Shown piece after piece: positions 1-12,631 of a DNA stretch of 64,000 nt (position 1 is its first letter; each line of letters opens with the position of its first letter). The notes under the pieces were generated by a model. That model had not been told where the DNA came from. It was given only the letters and a program-made list of their open reading frames with translations, and searched no databases. The stretch lies in assembly GCA_031841125.1 (NCBI GenBank), contig CM063112.1, positions 61,495,722 to 61,559,721 of the forward strand, read 5' to 3'. The translations under genes were made by a program, and so were the position numbers. This DNA comes from Acanthococcus lagerstroemiae. Taxonomy: Eukaryota; Arthropoda; Insecta; Hemiptera; Eriococcidae.

Positions 1-2560
1 TGTCAAAAGCTGCCTCATTTGGTGCCTCGGCGAACGCCGAACAGATCTACAGTGCCTCGTTCGCGTGCGCATGCTGATGTGGACTTACCTTAAAACATGT
101 CCTTTTGTCGGCTTAATAGAAAATGGACGTTCTGAGTATGGCCCTTCAGATACCATATTATATAAGTAGGCTCTCATTTTTAGGGTCGGCTACTAGTAGT
201 AGTAGCCGAGTCTATTGCAATTGCTTTTTTTTCTGTTCCAGTATGCTCCTTGATCCTGATCTTCTAAAATAGACATAATTGGGCCCTGTTTACTTTTCGT
301 GCAACTGTTATCAGTACATCAATTCATTTATCATTTTCATTGAAACGTGTGACAATTTTTTCGAAATTCGTTCTACGTAATTTATGACAAACAGATACTT
401 CGAATGTTCACAAAACAGCTTGTTTAGCGTTATTACGTTTTATATTTTGGATTTTACTTTAGGACGAAGGAGATTTGGAAGAGGTAAAAGATATGCTTGT
501 CTAGCAGCGAGATGCGAGAATCATCAGCTACAAGTAGTGTTCTATAGTGTTCAGTGTAGGTGTTTACTATTATCCTTCGAGTATACAATAATATGGTCGA
601 AGTTTTATGTTCATAGCCAGTTACCAGTTAGTAGCGAGAAGCGAATGATTATTGATGTAGCATGTAAAGACGCTATCAGTAAATCAGTATATTGAAGTGA
701 ACATTGTTTGTACCGATGTCTTTGCATCCTATAAACCAATAAGCGTGTAACATTATTCAGACAAATCAGTCATAGGTATAGGACGTATGTATGTCGTATG
801 GGTAATTATTATCAAACGAACAGAGAATCTACTAGTGTGAAATGTTACGTTGTTTTCATTAAGTTAGACGTGGATAAATGTTCGCTAATCACTTGATGTT
901 ATTAGGGTCGGCTAGGAGTAGTGTGGGTGTTTATTTTATCTGTTGATGAATTGCTCTTCAGAAATTAGAAATCAGATGAAATCTTCTGCAGCTTCGCAGT
1001 TTGGAGCCTTTTGAACTTGCCATGTCTGTTAAGTGTATGTGTAGTGTCATCCCAATTACCTTTCATCTATCAGTTCTTATGCTCGGGAATAAAAGACCTT
1101 AAACATGATTACCAATAGGTCTTTTTCCTGGTATCTTTTCCAGCGACCGCCAATAATAGATAGGTAGGCTAGTCTTTAATTGGACGTGCCGCAACTCTGG
1201 CGCCACTGCAACACTGTCGTGTTTTCGATTATTCTTTCCAAAGAGAAGCACCTGTACTTCAACAGGACAACTTTTCAACGATTGATCAGCAAGACAAGCA
1301 TTGTTTCGCCTTATGGCCTGAAGCCGGTTGTTTTCAACGTTGATCAATTAACGTCAGAGCGCGGTAGATCTTCGCGATTACGTCGATACTTATTGGACCA
1401 AGAGCGAGAGAACGTTGAACGGCTGAATCATTTTGGGTGAACGCCACTTTATCAGACTTATGTGTGCGTGTGTTGAACACGGCCGCGGCCGCGAAGACTT
1501 TGTTTACGCGGCGAACTAATAAACTTTATTGTCTACCAATTAACACGGGTGTAACAACCAGGTTTATTTTCGTTCTTCGCACACACAATTCATTGCCCAC
1601 CTCCGTCGTGTCCCATCTGGCGCGGTGGCAACGGCAGCGGCTATTTTTGTAAAAATTTTCGCATTGACATTAGAAAAATACGTATAAACCGCGAGCCGAA
1701 AACGAGCTATCGGGCAGGACGAAGATAACCGCGGCACAGACTGAAATTTTAACTCGGTCTAATTTGGCGGCGCTTCAAAATTTTCTATATATGATGTGCA
1801 GAAACACTTTTGGCCTATGTTCCGCCCCACGATGCGGATAGTTGACATTTTTCTTGTAACCCAATTATATTAATTCTCTCGTTCGGCATTTCGCACGAAC
1901 ATTAAATTCTCTACTTCCACGCAAATTTACGACCAGTGTTGAACCGCGAACTATTACGCACATTTGGCGCATTGATTGTCTGTCTGTACACGACCAGTGA
2001 CACGACCTAACTTGCGTATTTCGGGCAGCCCGGAGTCGACACAACGCTATGACAAAATAACATTACGTAACGCCAAGCAAATGGCCCAGAAGCGAACCAA
2101 CTTTTCTAGTATACATTTTTCACGCTAGTTCCGAATCTCTACAGGTCAATTTTCTTCTGAATTTTCATTTTTTCGGAAAATGGACTTTGAAGATGCCAAC
2201 TACACCATTTTTTGTGTTCTTGGGGCTCATTTCTCAACTACTCACAAATTGAAACAGAATTAACAAATACGGGTTTGTTGGTCAAATTATTAGATTCCGA
2301 ATCTGCCCTTTGAATTTAGATACACGCTTTGTCGTCTGCAAAAATGACTTTAAAAAGTGAGATCGGTCAAATTTATAAAAGGTGTTTCACAAATCGCCCC
2401 CTCGTTTAGGTCAAATTTACAAAAGGTGTTTCACAAATTGCTCCCTCGTTTTCTCCTGATAGTGAAGTTGAATCACTAAGGGGCAAAGAAGGATCTTCAA
2501 GTGACGTTCAGTTTCAAGAAATCATCTCTCCCCAAAGGGGAGGCTCGAACTATCACCAAC
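1..2560. other. Stretch without recognisable genes
   Basis: No frame resembles a known protein and no TE end was recognised. Positions 187-194 and 201-208 form a perfect 8-bp stem (CGGCTACT) around a 6-nt loop, and the adjoining GGGTCGGCTA motif recurs near 904. Positions 1,420-1,760 are richer in CpG, with a GGCCGCGGCCGCG run near 1,480, but no coding frame spans them. This may be intronic or intergenic DNA. Confidence 0.5.
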
Positions 2561-3520
2561 CGTGGAATCTTATATGGAAAGATATCAAACACGAAATATC
2601 AAAATACGGTTTTCTGGGTCGCCGATTCTGAATATTAATCTCAGATTTTCGATCCGACTCCAAAAATCCAAATTTCTGACCGAAAGTGGGCAAAATTTAC
2701 TTAGCGGGGAAAACTGAACAACGTACAGAAATCGCTTCTTGGAATACTGATTTCGAATATCGCATCAGATTTTTGTTTCAACTCCGATTTAGCTTTCCAA
2801 AATCGAGCTGTATATCAAAATAGTGTGTAATACGAGAAATCTCCCATTTTTTTTTTTTTTTTCCCCATTTAGAAATCGGATTGAAATGAAACATGCGAAT
2901 GTCTTCTAGGATTCAGTTTACTTTTTGAAAGCGAAAAAATTATCCTTCTTGAAACAGAAGGCTGAGACATGCCACCAACTCTAAAATCTTAAAGGGAAAC
3001 ATACCGAAAAAAGTATCAAAATGAAAATAGTTACGCCCTTTTTTTTCCTATTTATTGAATCGTCGGATCGAGATGGAATGGACGAGCATCTTCAACGAAT
3101 GAGGTCCAGTTTACTTTGTGGTAAGAAAATTCCCCCTATGGGGTGAGATATGCTAAGAACTTTGGAATCGTAAGTCGGGATGTATCAAAAAAAAAAAAAT
3201 CTAAACAGAGGCTTCTTAGGTCAATGAGCTTATAGGTAAAGTTGGTTAATTTTCGATCAGATCCTGATTTGGGCCTCAAATACAACTTTTTTCCCTTCGA
3301 AGGGGTTACCTTGATTCTGCTGAAAAACTGAATAAAAGGTATCCGAATAGAGGGTTTTCAGGTCACTGAGACTGAAAATTCTATCTGCTAGTCATTCATC
3401 ACTGTTCGAATTTTAAAATCCAAGTTTGAACCCTACAAATAGGCAACTTCGACTTTACTAAAAAAAAAAATGAGCAACGTATCGAAACAGCGGTTTGAAA
3501 AGAAAAACTGTCTCTTCATT
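2560..3520 (-). repeat. Degenerate quasi-periodic repeat array, minus orientation
   Basis: Loosely repeated phrases recur at irregular spacing: a 'ggtcgccgattctgaa' type phrase, then 'gatccgactccaaaaatccaa', then a 'gggcaaaatttact' phrase and a 'ggggaaaactgaacaa' phrase. Read on the minus strand these match the order seen at 4.7-5.5 and 30.8-31.5 kb (cell core GTTCAATTTTCCAAGTCGAG then TCAATTTTGCCCATTTGAAG). Divergence is high and there is no coding potential. Confidence 0.5.
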
Positions 3521-4680
3521 CTCGGAAGAAATAAAATTAATTCAACTATTCAAAACTTTTCATTCTAAAAAGGAGGTCACTTTCTGATGTTTTATCGTTC
3601 CTCGTGCAAAGGCTCCAAATTATTTTCTATTCTGAAGATAAAATAAGCTTTATAAGACCATGCGACGTCGAGCAAGAAAAAGTGGACGAGATCACGATGT
3701 AACGTTTATTTCCTAACAACACACCGCAGTAACTAAATTCTACTCGACTTAATCAATCATCGCAGTGTTTCCAGATCGCAAATTCTGTTGGTACTAGATT
3801 TCTTCCAAGAAAGTGCTAAGGAGAGTTAGATTTTGTTTCAAATAGTGCTGAAGAAAGAGCTGAATTTTTTCTGAAGGGGGTTACAAAATTAGGCTACTTT
3901 GTACGGTCTTTGAATGATGGAAAATAAAAAAGTTGATCAGAATTCAGAAATTTACAATTTACTCACTTAAATTGCTTTTTCGGGACCCAGCTGCAACTAA
4001 AAATAAATTTATCAATCCAAATCATTCGATTTCTAATTAAACTACAAACTTCAAAAAATATATCCCCAGCCACTAATTTCTGGAAGAAATTTCGTTTACT
4101 AACTAAAACAAGGTTCGCATCGCAGCTTATATCGTTTCTGAATCCTAACCGAGTCATAAAAAGCCATCATGCATTACCTTGAAGTGTCTACTACAACATT
4201 ATTTTGACCTCTGAAATGGTACCTCATGTAGATTCTGAATTTAGGCACATTACCTTAAAAACGCTCAACTGTAAAACTACGAGTTTGAGGGACTTACACA
4301 TTCCTTTGTGGAAGGTCACATTTATCTATTTACAAAAATCCTTTCAAAAAGTGAAAAAGGGCTAAAAATTTGTCAAAAAATGAGTAAAGAGCTGAAAAGA
4401 GTTAAATCTTCACAGTGGGACTATCTTCAACCCAAAATAGTGCTAGATCAGAGCTAGGTGCAACAGATCCAATTCTCAGCACTGAATAGGTTGAAAAAGT
4501 GCTGTTTTAGCACCGAAAGTGCTAAAACGACTTTCCTCCCATGTTAGCGAATGAGCGGGCCCATGCACGATAAGCGATAATAGTACCTACACACTCAAAC
4601 ATGCCACAAGCTTTTTCCCCCCATTTTCTCGCTGAACACCCAGCAAAGTCGGGGTAAAGTCACATTTGGGGACTAAATTG
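3521..4680. other. Stretch without recognisable genes
   Basis: AT-rich sequence without a recognised protein or TE end. A perfect 10-bp stem-loop lies at 4,504-4,528 (GTTTTAGCAC, loop CGAAA, GTGCTAAAAC), in a segment where 'gtgct' motifs recur (3,810-4,530). Nothing else could be supported. Confidence 0.45.
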
Positions 4681-5480
4681 GAATCGAAATAGGTATCTGG
4701 CTACGTTTTCAGATTCAATGACCCCAAGAACCCCTATATCGATACTTCGTTCGACTTATGAGGTCGGGTCAGTTTTGCCCACTTAAAGAAATCAAATTTG
4801 GATTTTAGTGCCAGAATCGGGGTCTCAGCGAGTAATCGTAAATTGGGCGATATGACAATCCCTTATTCCAAAACTTTGTTTAGGTTTTCGGGAAAGTCGA
4901 CCTGATCCCTTTCAGAGAAAGTGAGGAAGAAGGAGGGTCGAATTTGGGACCCAAGTTGAGATCGGATCAAAACGCTGATAGAATTTGCGAACTGGGCGAC
5001 CCAAGGAACCGAACTCGGATACTTCGTCCGATTTTCTGACCTGGGTTCATTTGCCCAACTGATGGGGACAAATTTAAAGTTTGAAAGTCGATTAAAAATT
5101 TGATTGATTTTTCGAAAACTAAGACCAAAAACCCACTATCAGTTTTTGCAGCCAAGTTAAATTGGTTCATTTTAAAGGTTCAAATTCAAATTTTAGGGCT
5201 CAAATCGAAATCACATCATAATTCTGATGGGATATTCGGAATCAGCCATCCAAAACACCCCAATTTCGACACATTGTTCAATTTTTCCAGTCAAGTCAAT
5301 TTTACCTATTTTGGATTCGAAATTAAAATTTTTGGGCCCCAATCGGGGCCGGATCTAGAATATGCTGCGACTTTCGAAATCAGCGACGCCAGAGACTCCT
5401 ATTTTAAAACTTTATTCCAAATCATTCCATTTAAAAATGCAAAGTTTGTAGCACGTTCGAATCCTCTTTTCGGGAGAGAG
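4680..5480 (+). repeat. Degenerate quasi-periodic repeat array, plus orientation
   Basis: Cells contain a 'gcgacccaagaaacccc' phrase, a 'tacttcgttcaattttcc' phrase, a 'gtcaattttgcccatttg' phrase and a 'gcccaaatcgggatcgga' phrase. Cores lie near 4,742, 4,868, 5,018, 5,270 and 5,405, giving spacings of about 126-150 bp or a double step. The 140-codon open frame at 5,100-5,522 is made of these cells and resembles no protein. The same family appears at 2.6-3.5, 28.3-28.5, 29.8-30.1 and 30.8-31.5 kb. Confidence 0.6.
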
Positions 5481-7206
5481 GAAATTTTCTTACCCAAAAT
5501 GAATCAAGAGATGGTTACGTGATGAACTTTCTGCGTCTTGTGATAATCCGACTTCGATTCTTAAAACACTTCGTACTTATGGCATTGTTAGAAAAAAGTG
5601 GGATCAGCCCTTGTTCTCTAAAGGCCCGTAAATGTTTTGAAAGTCATATTAATCCTGTTTCCAGGACGGATATAAGAGAATCGCAAGGGGCTATTTTTAT
5701 TTCTTGTTTGAAAGTTATTCTCCGTAAATTCAAGACAGTATGAAGTGAGGTTTTCCATATTATATTTGTCAGGACACCACTTCCAATAATTTCACAAGGA
5801 ATTCCCGTTCTACCATAAAAAATCTCCATTTTCCCAAGCTGCACAACACACAATTTGCCCAGTATTTTGGATAAATTGAAAAAGAAATGAAAACTGCTAA
5901 TGTTACCCCCTCCCAATTTACACTTTCCTGGGCAAAACCAAACGAATTCAGACCAGCCCTCAAGCTAAAACTTTAATCATGGTTCACGCGGTCTAGAAAA
6001 AAAAAAAAATCGAATAATACTCGACCCGAGTTATCTCAGCTTGAGAATTTTCATCTCTCATTATACTTCTCTCTTCTTATTATCATTTACTTCGGTATAT
6101 TTACTTATCATTTTTTTCGTTCGTAATATCCTCGCAGCTTTATTTGCACGCAACCTCTCTCCAGCGCGAGGCCATTCGCCGTACATTGGCACAGCGCCGC
6201 CGCCGCCACCCTCCATCCATTCACAATATTATTCCGCCATAGTTACGCTATTTAGCCTCCACGGCGTGTAATTAATTTAAAATCTCGTTCGGTTCCATTT
6301 TGCCGGGCTGCCGGAGAGCTTTTTGGCGGACGCATCATCATTTTCCTAAAATGCCGTAGCGTTATGACGATGAAGCGAATAGCCCCGTCACCCCAACCAC
6401 CCGCAACCCGTGACAAAGGAACACACAAAGGCGATGACGTTCTCGCGGGAAGGCGGAAGGAAAGCCCTCTCGACTGTGGCAGATCAACAAACAGAAGTGG
6501 AAGTGGCGGATTTGAAACGCGGCATATATAGAGAACCACTGAACGGGGAGGAGGGGGAGATTTCATCTCTACCTCATCCTGTTGCAAGAGAAAATCTTTC
6601 CGGGCGTCTTCATCCTTTGGGACCTCACCGACGCAGTGCTCGCCGCTCGATTACAACGCCCTTGAAGTATATAAATACTCACCGGCGGTCGATTTCGAGA
6701 GAGTTAAGTTACGAGTGGCAATGAAAATATCACTTACCTAAAACAAACAAAACAAACAAACAATTCATTAGAGTAAAGCAATATACAGTAAGTATATAAC
6801 TACACGAACTGAATTTAATACTCCTGCAAACGCGGTTAGCCATAAAGGCGACGAAATTCATCGTAGATGCGGAGCTCCAGATCCCTCGAGTGCCGCATAT
6901 GTACCTCTCACCCTTGGACGTATCCACAATTCGCGTACACTCAGTACGGCTCGTGCACTTCATCAGTGAAGCGTGGAAACGACTTTTCAAAGTCGTAAAG
7001 GTCGATTTTAAGAACGGAATCAACTCGACGGATTTCCCATAAATCCAAAATTCAACAACTGGGGGAACGAGATCGAAGTCGAAAGTTTAGGCTATAGTTC
7101 GTCTAATTCGGTCTGCAGACCAGTACAATTAGACCAAAAAAAAAAAAAGGCAACTAGAGGAGAAAATTCCCGGACAGCTCAATTTTAACACGAAGTTGGA
7201 TGATAG
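5480..7206. other. Stretch without recognisable genes
   Basis: No protein similarity was recognised. A-runs lie near 5,996-6,009 and 7,136-7,148. Positions 6,150-6,700 are GC- and CpG-richer and contain a TATATAAATA-like run near 6,669, but no start, splice or coding evidence makes this a promoter. Overlapping frames of about 100 codons on both strands here are expected by chance in GC-rich DNA. Confidence 0.45.
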
Positions 7207-7980
7207 TACTCATATTTTTATTTTTTTATTTTACAGCCGTTCATTCGTTTTAACATTAGGCCTCGAAGTGTGCGAAGGGGAGGCGTTGTAACGTCGAATG
7301 CACCCATATCCGGGCATTTGCATCCATCGCCTTTTTCCACCATAACCTGTCCCTTCCTACTCTTCCCCACAGTATCCCAAATTTCTTCGTAATCTCGTCC
7401 CTCCACCTTGTAGGTGGTCTACACCCATTTTTCTTCTCCACTCTCTAGGTGACCATTTTTCTATCACCTTTCTCCATTCGTCTATGCCCCTCGCTATATG
7501 CCCTGGTCTCTCCAACATCTTTCGAGCCCATCCTTTCAGGTATTTCTTTCAGACTTATTCTATCGTTGATGCGTATTCCCATAGTACTACGCAGCATCCT
7601 AAGTGTGTTACCCTCAAGCTCTCGTATTGTGCCTTAGTCAAAGACCAGGTTTTTGCTCCATAGGTGTGGGTGGGTGTCACACATTGGTCCCGTATTTTTA
7701 TTTCTTCCCTTAGTGGTAAGTTACCCTTTAGCATCGTTCTGCGGGTCCAGAAACTTTTCCAAGCTTTCGCGGTTCTTGCCCTCAGCTCCAGTTTCCCTCT
7801 ATTTTCAAAAGCTACCATTTGCCCAAAATAATTATATTCCTCCACTTTTTCGACTTCTGTACCCCTTCCACCACCTTTAATTTTCCCTCCTGAGTTCTTA
7901 TTTCAGCCCCTGAATCTACGCACTCTGGCCACTTCTCTTCCAGAAAAAGCCGGACTGTACTTCCCATCAATGTTACAACG
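7207..7980 (-). pseudogene. RTE-like non-LTR retrotransposon, 3' part of reverse transcriptase (5'-truncated)
   Basis: Read on the minus strand, the C-terminal third of a LINE polyprotein is visible: EYNYFGQMVAFENR near 7,840, THTYGAKTWSLTKAQ near 7,670 and RWRDEITKKFG near 7,395, with further typical residues (RVGRDRLWWKK) to about 7,300. Stop codons and frame changes separate these blocks, so it is dead. The element ends in GGCTGTAAAATAAAAAAATA, close to the 3' end of the 15.5-kb copy (GGGCTGC plus poly-A), so both belong to one family. Family knowledge: these motifs follow the RT palm and include the conserved YGAxTWSLT segment. Similarity fades above 7,980, consistent with 5' truncation during target-primed reverse transcription. 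Assignment to RTE rather than a sister clade is an inference. Confidence 0.82.
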
Positions 7981-9000
7981 TTATTCGTTTCCTAATGAAA
8001 ATAATGTGTTGATGAGAGAAAACATGAGGACGCACCACCTCCTTGACGAGTTTCTGAAAATATTTTTAGTCCCACATGACATGGACCCTGGGGCCTTTGA
8101 ATTCTAAATCCGGCGCCGGGAGGAGACAACAACATTTCCAAAATTCGTACATGAAAATAAAAAGAGGCGACCGACGTACTTAGTTCGGTATTCAAGATTT
8201 AATAATTCAAATTTGATATTACATACATTGATCTTCAGCTGAAAAATGGGTCACTGAAAAGCGAAGAGGTCAGGATCAAACATACAGTAAAGCGATTTTA
8301 AGATTGACAACTTTGTTCTTGTTATTTTGATAAATTTGACTTTAGGGAAATGGGCGGAAATTGAAAATGAATAAATAAAGGCGTACAATATAATAAATAC
8401 CAAATTTCAGGCTTTGATATTTCAAATTTAAAATCGAGGTTACTGAGGAATTATAGAACAGATACGGTATCATACGAGATTTTAAAAGATCGATTTAAAA
8501 AAAAATCAGATGACGAAAAATCCGGGCCCCAAAAGGCAACAGGAATGCCCGGAGAAGTCCCTTCCCCCTCGCTAAGCCTGTCTTGGACTCGTAAGAATTG
8601 AAACTTCTGATGTAGGGGGAGCTGAATTAATAAAAGTAGAAAAATACGTTATGAATATTTCCTCTGGAGTAATAAAAACCAATATAATTCTCGGAATTTC
8701 GGGAGAGCCGATTTTCGGAATACGTCCAGCTCTCCATGGGGAGGAGCTTTATCGGAATCGCTGAAAACATTTAGAATGTTGGTTACGGAGCCATTTCGCA
8801 AAAGTTTATGAAAAAACTTAGCTGGAAATGTTGTCTGACTCAAACTTCAATTAATTTTCTGGCCTATAAATCTAGACCCCGAACTGCGAGATATAACCGA
8901 GTAAGGCACTTGTGTGAGTTTCTCCTGCCAATCTGCATCCACACTCCGCAGCTTAGCGAATTTCCCCAGAAGTTGCGCTGATTTTCATTTCACATCTTCG
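7981..9000. other. Stretch without recognisable genes
   Basis: No protein or TE end recognised. Parts of 8,200-8,520 use phrases like those of the degenerate repeat cells ('tcaaatttaaaatcgaggttactgagg'-like), but too weakly for a separate call. Confidence 0.4.
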
Positions 9001-9436
9001 ATACCACGAGACATCTTCAGCCGAAAGCAAACAACGTGCTAATCAACGTTCTAAACTTTTCAAGTTTTCCCGGAGAAGCTTCGTTGGCTTTTCGCGTCTC
9101 GCAAGTACTCATCTTCCCGTCGCGTCGAGTTTACTTATAAATCTCTCTAAATTTGAGACGTCGGAGTTCCGTGGCCCGACCGCGCTTCACTCGAGAACAC
9201 TACCCCAACTACCGGCAATTAATCGCACAAATCGCGCGCAGCCTTTCCGTTCAAAATGTCGGTACATCTCCCGAGGGTCGCCGAAATGTAGAAGGCGTGA
9301 GGCGACACCCGGCATCCCTCATTTGCATATATTATTCGCCCCGAGTGCTCCCCGGTCGGTTTGAAGTGCCTTTTCGCACGCGACGATTCGTTTATTCGTT
9401 TTCCTCTGCCCCCTCTCCTCGCCGAACAAGGTGAGC
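9000..9436 (+). promoter_or_regulatory. CpG-rich block: possible promoter and untranslated first exon
   Basis: The block is denser in CpG than its surroundings. A TATA-like TTATAAAT lies at 9,135-9,142. About 290 bp downstream GAACAAG/GTGAGCAC offers a near-consensus splice donor with GT at 9,431-9,432. No AUG-initiated frame in between resembles a known protein, so if it is an exon it would be mostly 5' UTR. All of this is inference from composition and two short motifs. Confidence 0.25.
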
Positions 9437-10827
9437 ACAGCGGCTGAGAATTTTAACTTCGGCGTGGACACCGAGAGCATCTTCGGATAAGGAAGACTCG
9501 GAACTCGGTTCCGGAAAAATGCTGACTATTTTTTGTGCATGTGGAACTGTACACTTTCGCATTGTCTCCGCACTCGAGTGATACCATCATGCTCAAGCTG
9601 ACTCTTGGGATTGTCGTCAGCATAAACTAGTGACGAGATTTGCGTGCCCCGTCGTGCTGGCTCTCTCGGTATCTCAAAGTTGGTCGACGTTGTGAGTGAA
9701 ATTCCCTTCGTGCGTGTCTTCGAGCTGGAAGGAACACGGACTCGATGTACTCGACAGCGATTTATTTGCGAAGACGAGAAGCGTTTCAGCTGTACAAAAG
9801 AAACAGTAGCGCAGACCTCGCCGGGTTTCCGATCGAAATTCGCTTTTTATAATTTTTCATTATCGATTTTCGGTATTCCGCAATTAATAAGACACACGAG
9901 TTGGGCTGTTTTGTCTCCGCATATGCATTAAAGTCGACGTGTATTTGGAGAGTTCTTATTTATCTGATATTTTTGCTTCACGACAAAGTAATAGCCAGGC
10001 AGTTTTATGACTTTTCTGGAAATTGCGTTTCTAATAGCGTTCCAGTTTTGCTTGAATCGCATCGATGCTGGTGACTTTATTCAGGCTTCTGGGTGATAGT
10101 ACGGGCAATAATGTTGCATAAAACTGAAGATTGACTTAATCGCTTAGTGGAGTACACTGACTGACTCTGTAAGGTCGAAAGAATCTGAGTGGAGCTTGGT
10201 CTTCTAGGAGGTAGAACAGTTCCATAAAAAAGGACCACTGAAGACCTATTTTAGTTGGTAACCCTATTCTAGACAGCAGTTAGCTAATGATTTTCAAAAC
10301 CAATTAAACAGATGTTACAACCTTTCATGTCATCGCCTGGACAAGTAAATGTGCCAAGTCTGTATCAACTCCGAGTATTAGGAGTGCGACTGTCACGTCA
10401 CGTCTTTTCTGTAAGTTAATTGAAGCGAGTACTGATAACGTATCCAGTAGCCATTCATCTCGCGGGTTCTAATATGCGACATTGAGATCTAATTTAGTTG
10501 CCCCATTCAGACGATATAATAAAACTTACGCTTTCGAAAAAATTGCAAAACAAACAAACTGGTCAACTCACAATTCTTTTGATTCGTCCATCTGTGGCAG
10601 AGCAGTATAGCCGTATTATCAAACGAATACGATATAAGTATGCTGCCTAAGATATGGTTGCTTGAGGATGTAAACTCAAATGAGCTGTTCGCTTATCGCT
10701 ACGTAGTATATAGAAATACAAGTATGAAACATGCCACTACAAAACTGCATTGATGAAATTATTCAGATTGTCCTATCCCCGTGTAGGCTTATTCATTCTG
10801 TGACGAATAATAAACACAGGGACATAC
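9437..10827. other. Stretch without recognisable genes
   Basis: The first 500 bp remain moderately CpG-rich, as expected if the preceding block is a promoter region. No coding similarity, TE terminus or structured repeat was found. Confidence 0.4.
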
Positions 10828-11035
10828 TATCGAAGAGTTTTCCCTGGGGGGGAGGGGGACAAAAATTGTGAAAGTCCCAACTGACTCAACTCAAAATTCC
10901 CACCAAACATCACAGCAAAAAACAACCTTTTGATTTGTTGAATTTTTCCAACTGATGCTGACTCAACTCAAATTTCCCAAACATCACAGAAAAAAAAAAC
11001 CTTTGATTAGTTGGATTTTTCCAACTATGCAACAC
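10828..11035 (-). mobile_element. Fragment related to the 34.6-kb CAGGGACGTACCG hAT MITE
   Basis: From 'agttttccctggggggg' onward this matches the reverse complement of the right part of the 34,596-34,950 MITE: a C/G run, 'attgtgaaagtcccaactga', 'ctcaactcaaaattccca', and repeated 'caaccttttgatttgttg' phrases. The terminal CGGTACGTCCCT is not found, so the copy is truncated. It keeps two of the internal repeats of about 60 bp. Confidence 0.6.
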
Positions 11036-11507
11036 AGGAGCATTATTCAAACATAACGCATTGACCAGCAGAAGAACACAATCATATGTTTCACTGTCAA
11101 ATTCGACGTTCGTGTGTAGCCAAGCCAAACTAAGTCAGACTCGAAAAGCTTCCAGAACGCAACCAAATGCACAGGTTTCGCCGCGTTGAACATGCTAGTG
11201 TGTTTTGGTGTTGGTAATTAACACAGAGGCGGAGCATGCGTCGTGCAATGTACGTGCAGCATGGAAAAGAAGCGTTAGATCCAACGCACACCTCGCTGGC
11301 CTATACAAATATACATGTTGAAGGATTGCCAAATGCCAAACAGTATACATCTCCCGTGACTTTATTATATACCTAAGCGTAAGCGTTGTAAGCGCCAATA
11401 CAGTCGCTGTTTCGCGCAATGTTTCATTATCTTTTATTTGTTATAAGTTGAAGTTGATATTGTATATGAAAACTTAAAACTTATTTTCTTTGGAATTTTC
11501 GGGGAAC
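11036..11507. other. Stretch without recognisable genes
   Basis: Nothing recognised on either strand apart from AT-rich DNA and short chance frames. Confidence 0.4.
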
Positions 11508-11795
11508 GCGACACTTACGCGAAAGAGAAAAATTCCGCAGAAACGTGCCGCAGAAACGTGCCGCAGAAACTGTTCGGCGGGAAAACGTTACCATCGTGAT
11601 GTAGTTGCGTATTCGTCTTTACACGGTCATTTGTTCCATCACATATCAACTAGTGGACACGAAGAATGCCGAGCACTGCCGAGAATGGATGACTAGAGAA
11701 GGCACTGGAATGTTAGCATGCGCATCAACGCGGTCGCCTGGACAACATATCCGAGTAACAGTGTCCTTCCGTGTGGCGGTCGGACTTTTTCTTTC
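11508..11795 (+). repeat. Dispersed repeat, copy A (partner at 39.9-40.25 kb)
   Basis: This matches the reverse complement of 39,920-40,245 along its length. Shared landmarks include a CCGCAGAAACGT-type duplicated motif, AACGTTACCATCGTGATGTA, GTTGCGTATTC, GAGAATGGATGACTAGAGAA, GCGCATCAACGCGGT and the final GCGGTCGGACT. Both copies keep an open stretch ending at the same RMDD-stop. No terminal repeats, tRNA head or known TE protein is visible, so the class is unknown. Confidence 0.7.
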
Positions 11796-12630
11796 ACTTT
11801 GGTATTGTTTTACAGCCATCTTTTTCAGTAAAATAGAACGACCAGCTTTGACAAAAGCTTTTCGGAAATCAGTTTATATTGCATTAACTTGTGTGTTTAT
11901 GTCGAGTACAGCTTAAGACATGGCCAACAAAAGTTAGTGAATGTGGGACTACTGATCGCCCTTCTATGAATTCACGTTGTTCATCCGATATGAATGTAGT
12001 TTCGGATGGTAGCATATATTCGTTTGTACATACCTCTAACACCTTCGCGATACTGGTCCATGGTTACATATTTTATCCGATGTAATACAGAACTGTAGTT
12101 CATGGCGCAGAGAGTTGGTGTCGATCAACTTTTACTCTCAATGAACTTCAACTTTTCCGTAATTTTAAAAGGATTACATATAGCTGTACGTTTCTTGTAG
12201 AAGCTATTAATTTAATCCAGTTTTCGCAGCAGCTTACTTATTCCTCTACCAGGTGTCCGTCACTCGAAATTACATTTCCAGTAATCAGTATAGCTGGACA
12301 TCGGTGACCCCAATGATCGTCTGAGTCGCCATTTTTAATCCCTGCTTCTTCCATTGATAAGAAAACGTGTCGCAGACGATGATCCAGATTATAACATGGC
12401 TAATATGAAAATGGCAACCAGGGCCCTGCTATAATTATCCTATTACGCGGCTTACTCAACGGTGTTGTGAATAGTTTACAACTGCTTTCCCTATAGCTTG
12501 TTGCCTTACAATATATGTTATTCATTCTCTAAGGCGAAGACATGTGCTTGTGAATCATTACTAGTCACGTGTCTTACTACCTCAAGTAAGCAACCTAGAG
12601 GGACGTACACACAGTAGTAGCAAATTGTTA
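11796..12630. other. Stretch without recognisable genes
   Basis: No protein similarity, TE end or obvious repeat found. Confidence 0.4.
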
Positions 12631-12631
12631 T

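Noticed and set aside
1180..1652. Consecutive plus-strand frames as possible exons
   Set aside because: The first opens at a non-ATG codon, neither resembles a known protein and there is no splice-site support.
5100..5522. 140-codon open frame on the plus strand
   Set aside because: It is composed of degenerate repeat cells and resembles no protein; the frame is open by chance in T/A-rich repeats.
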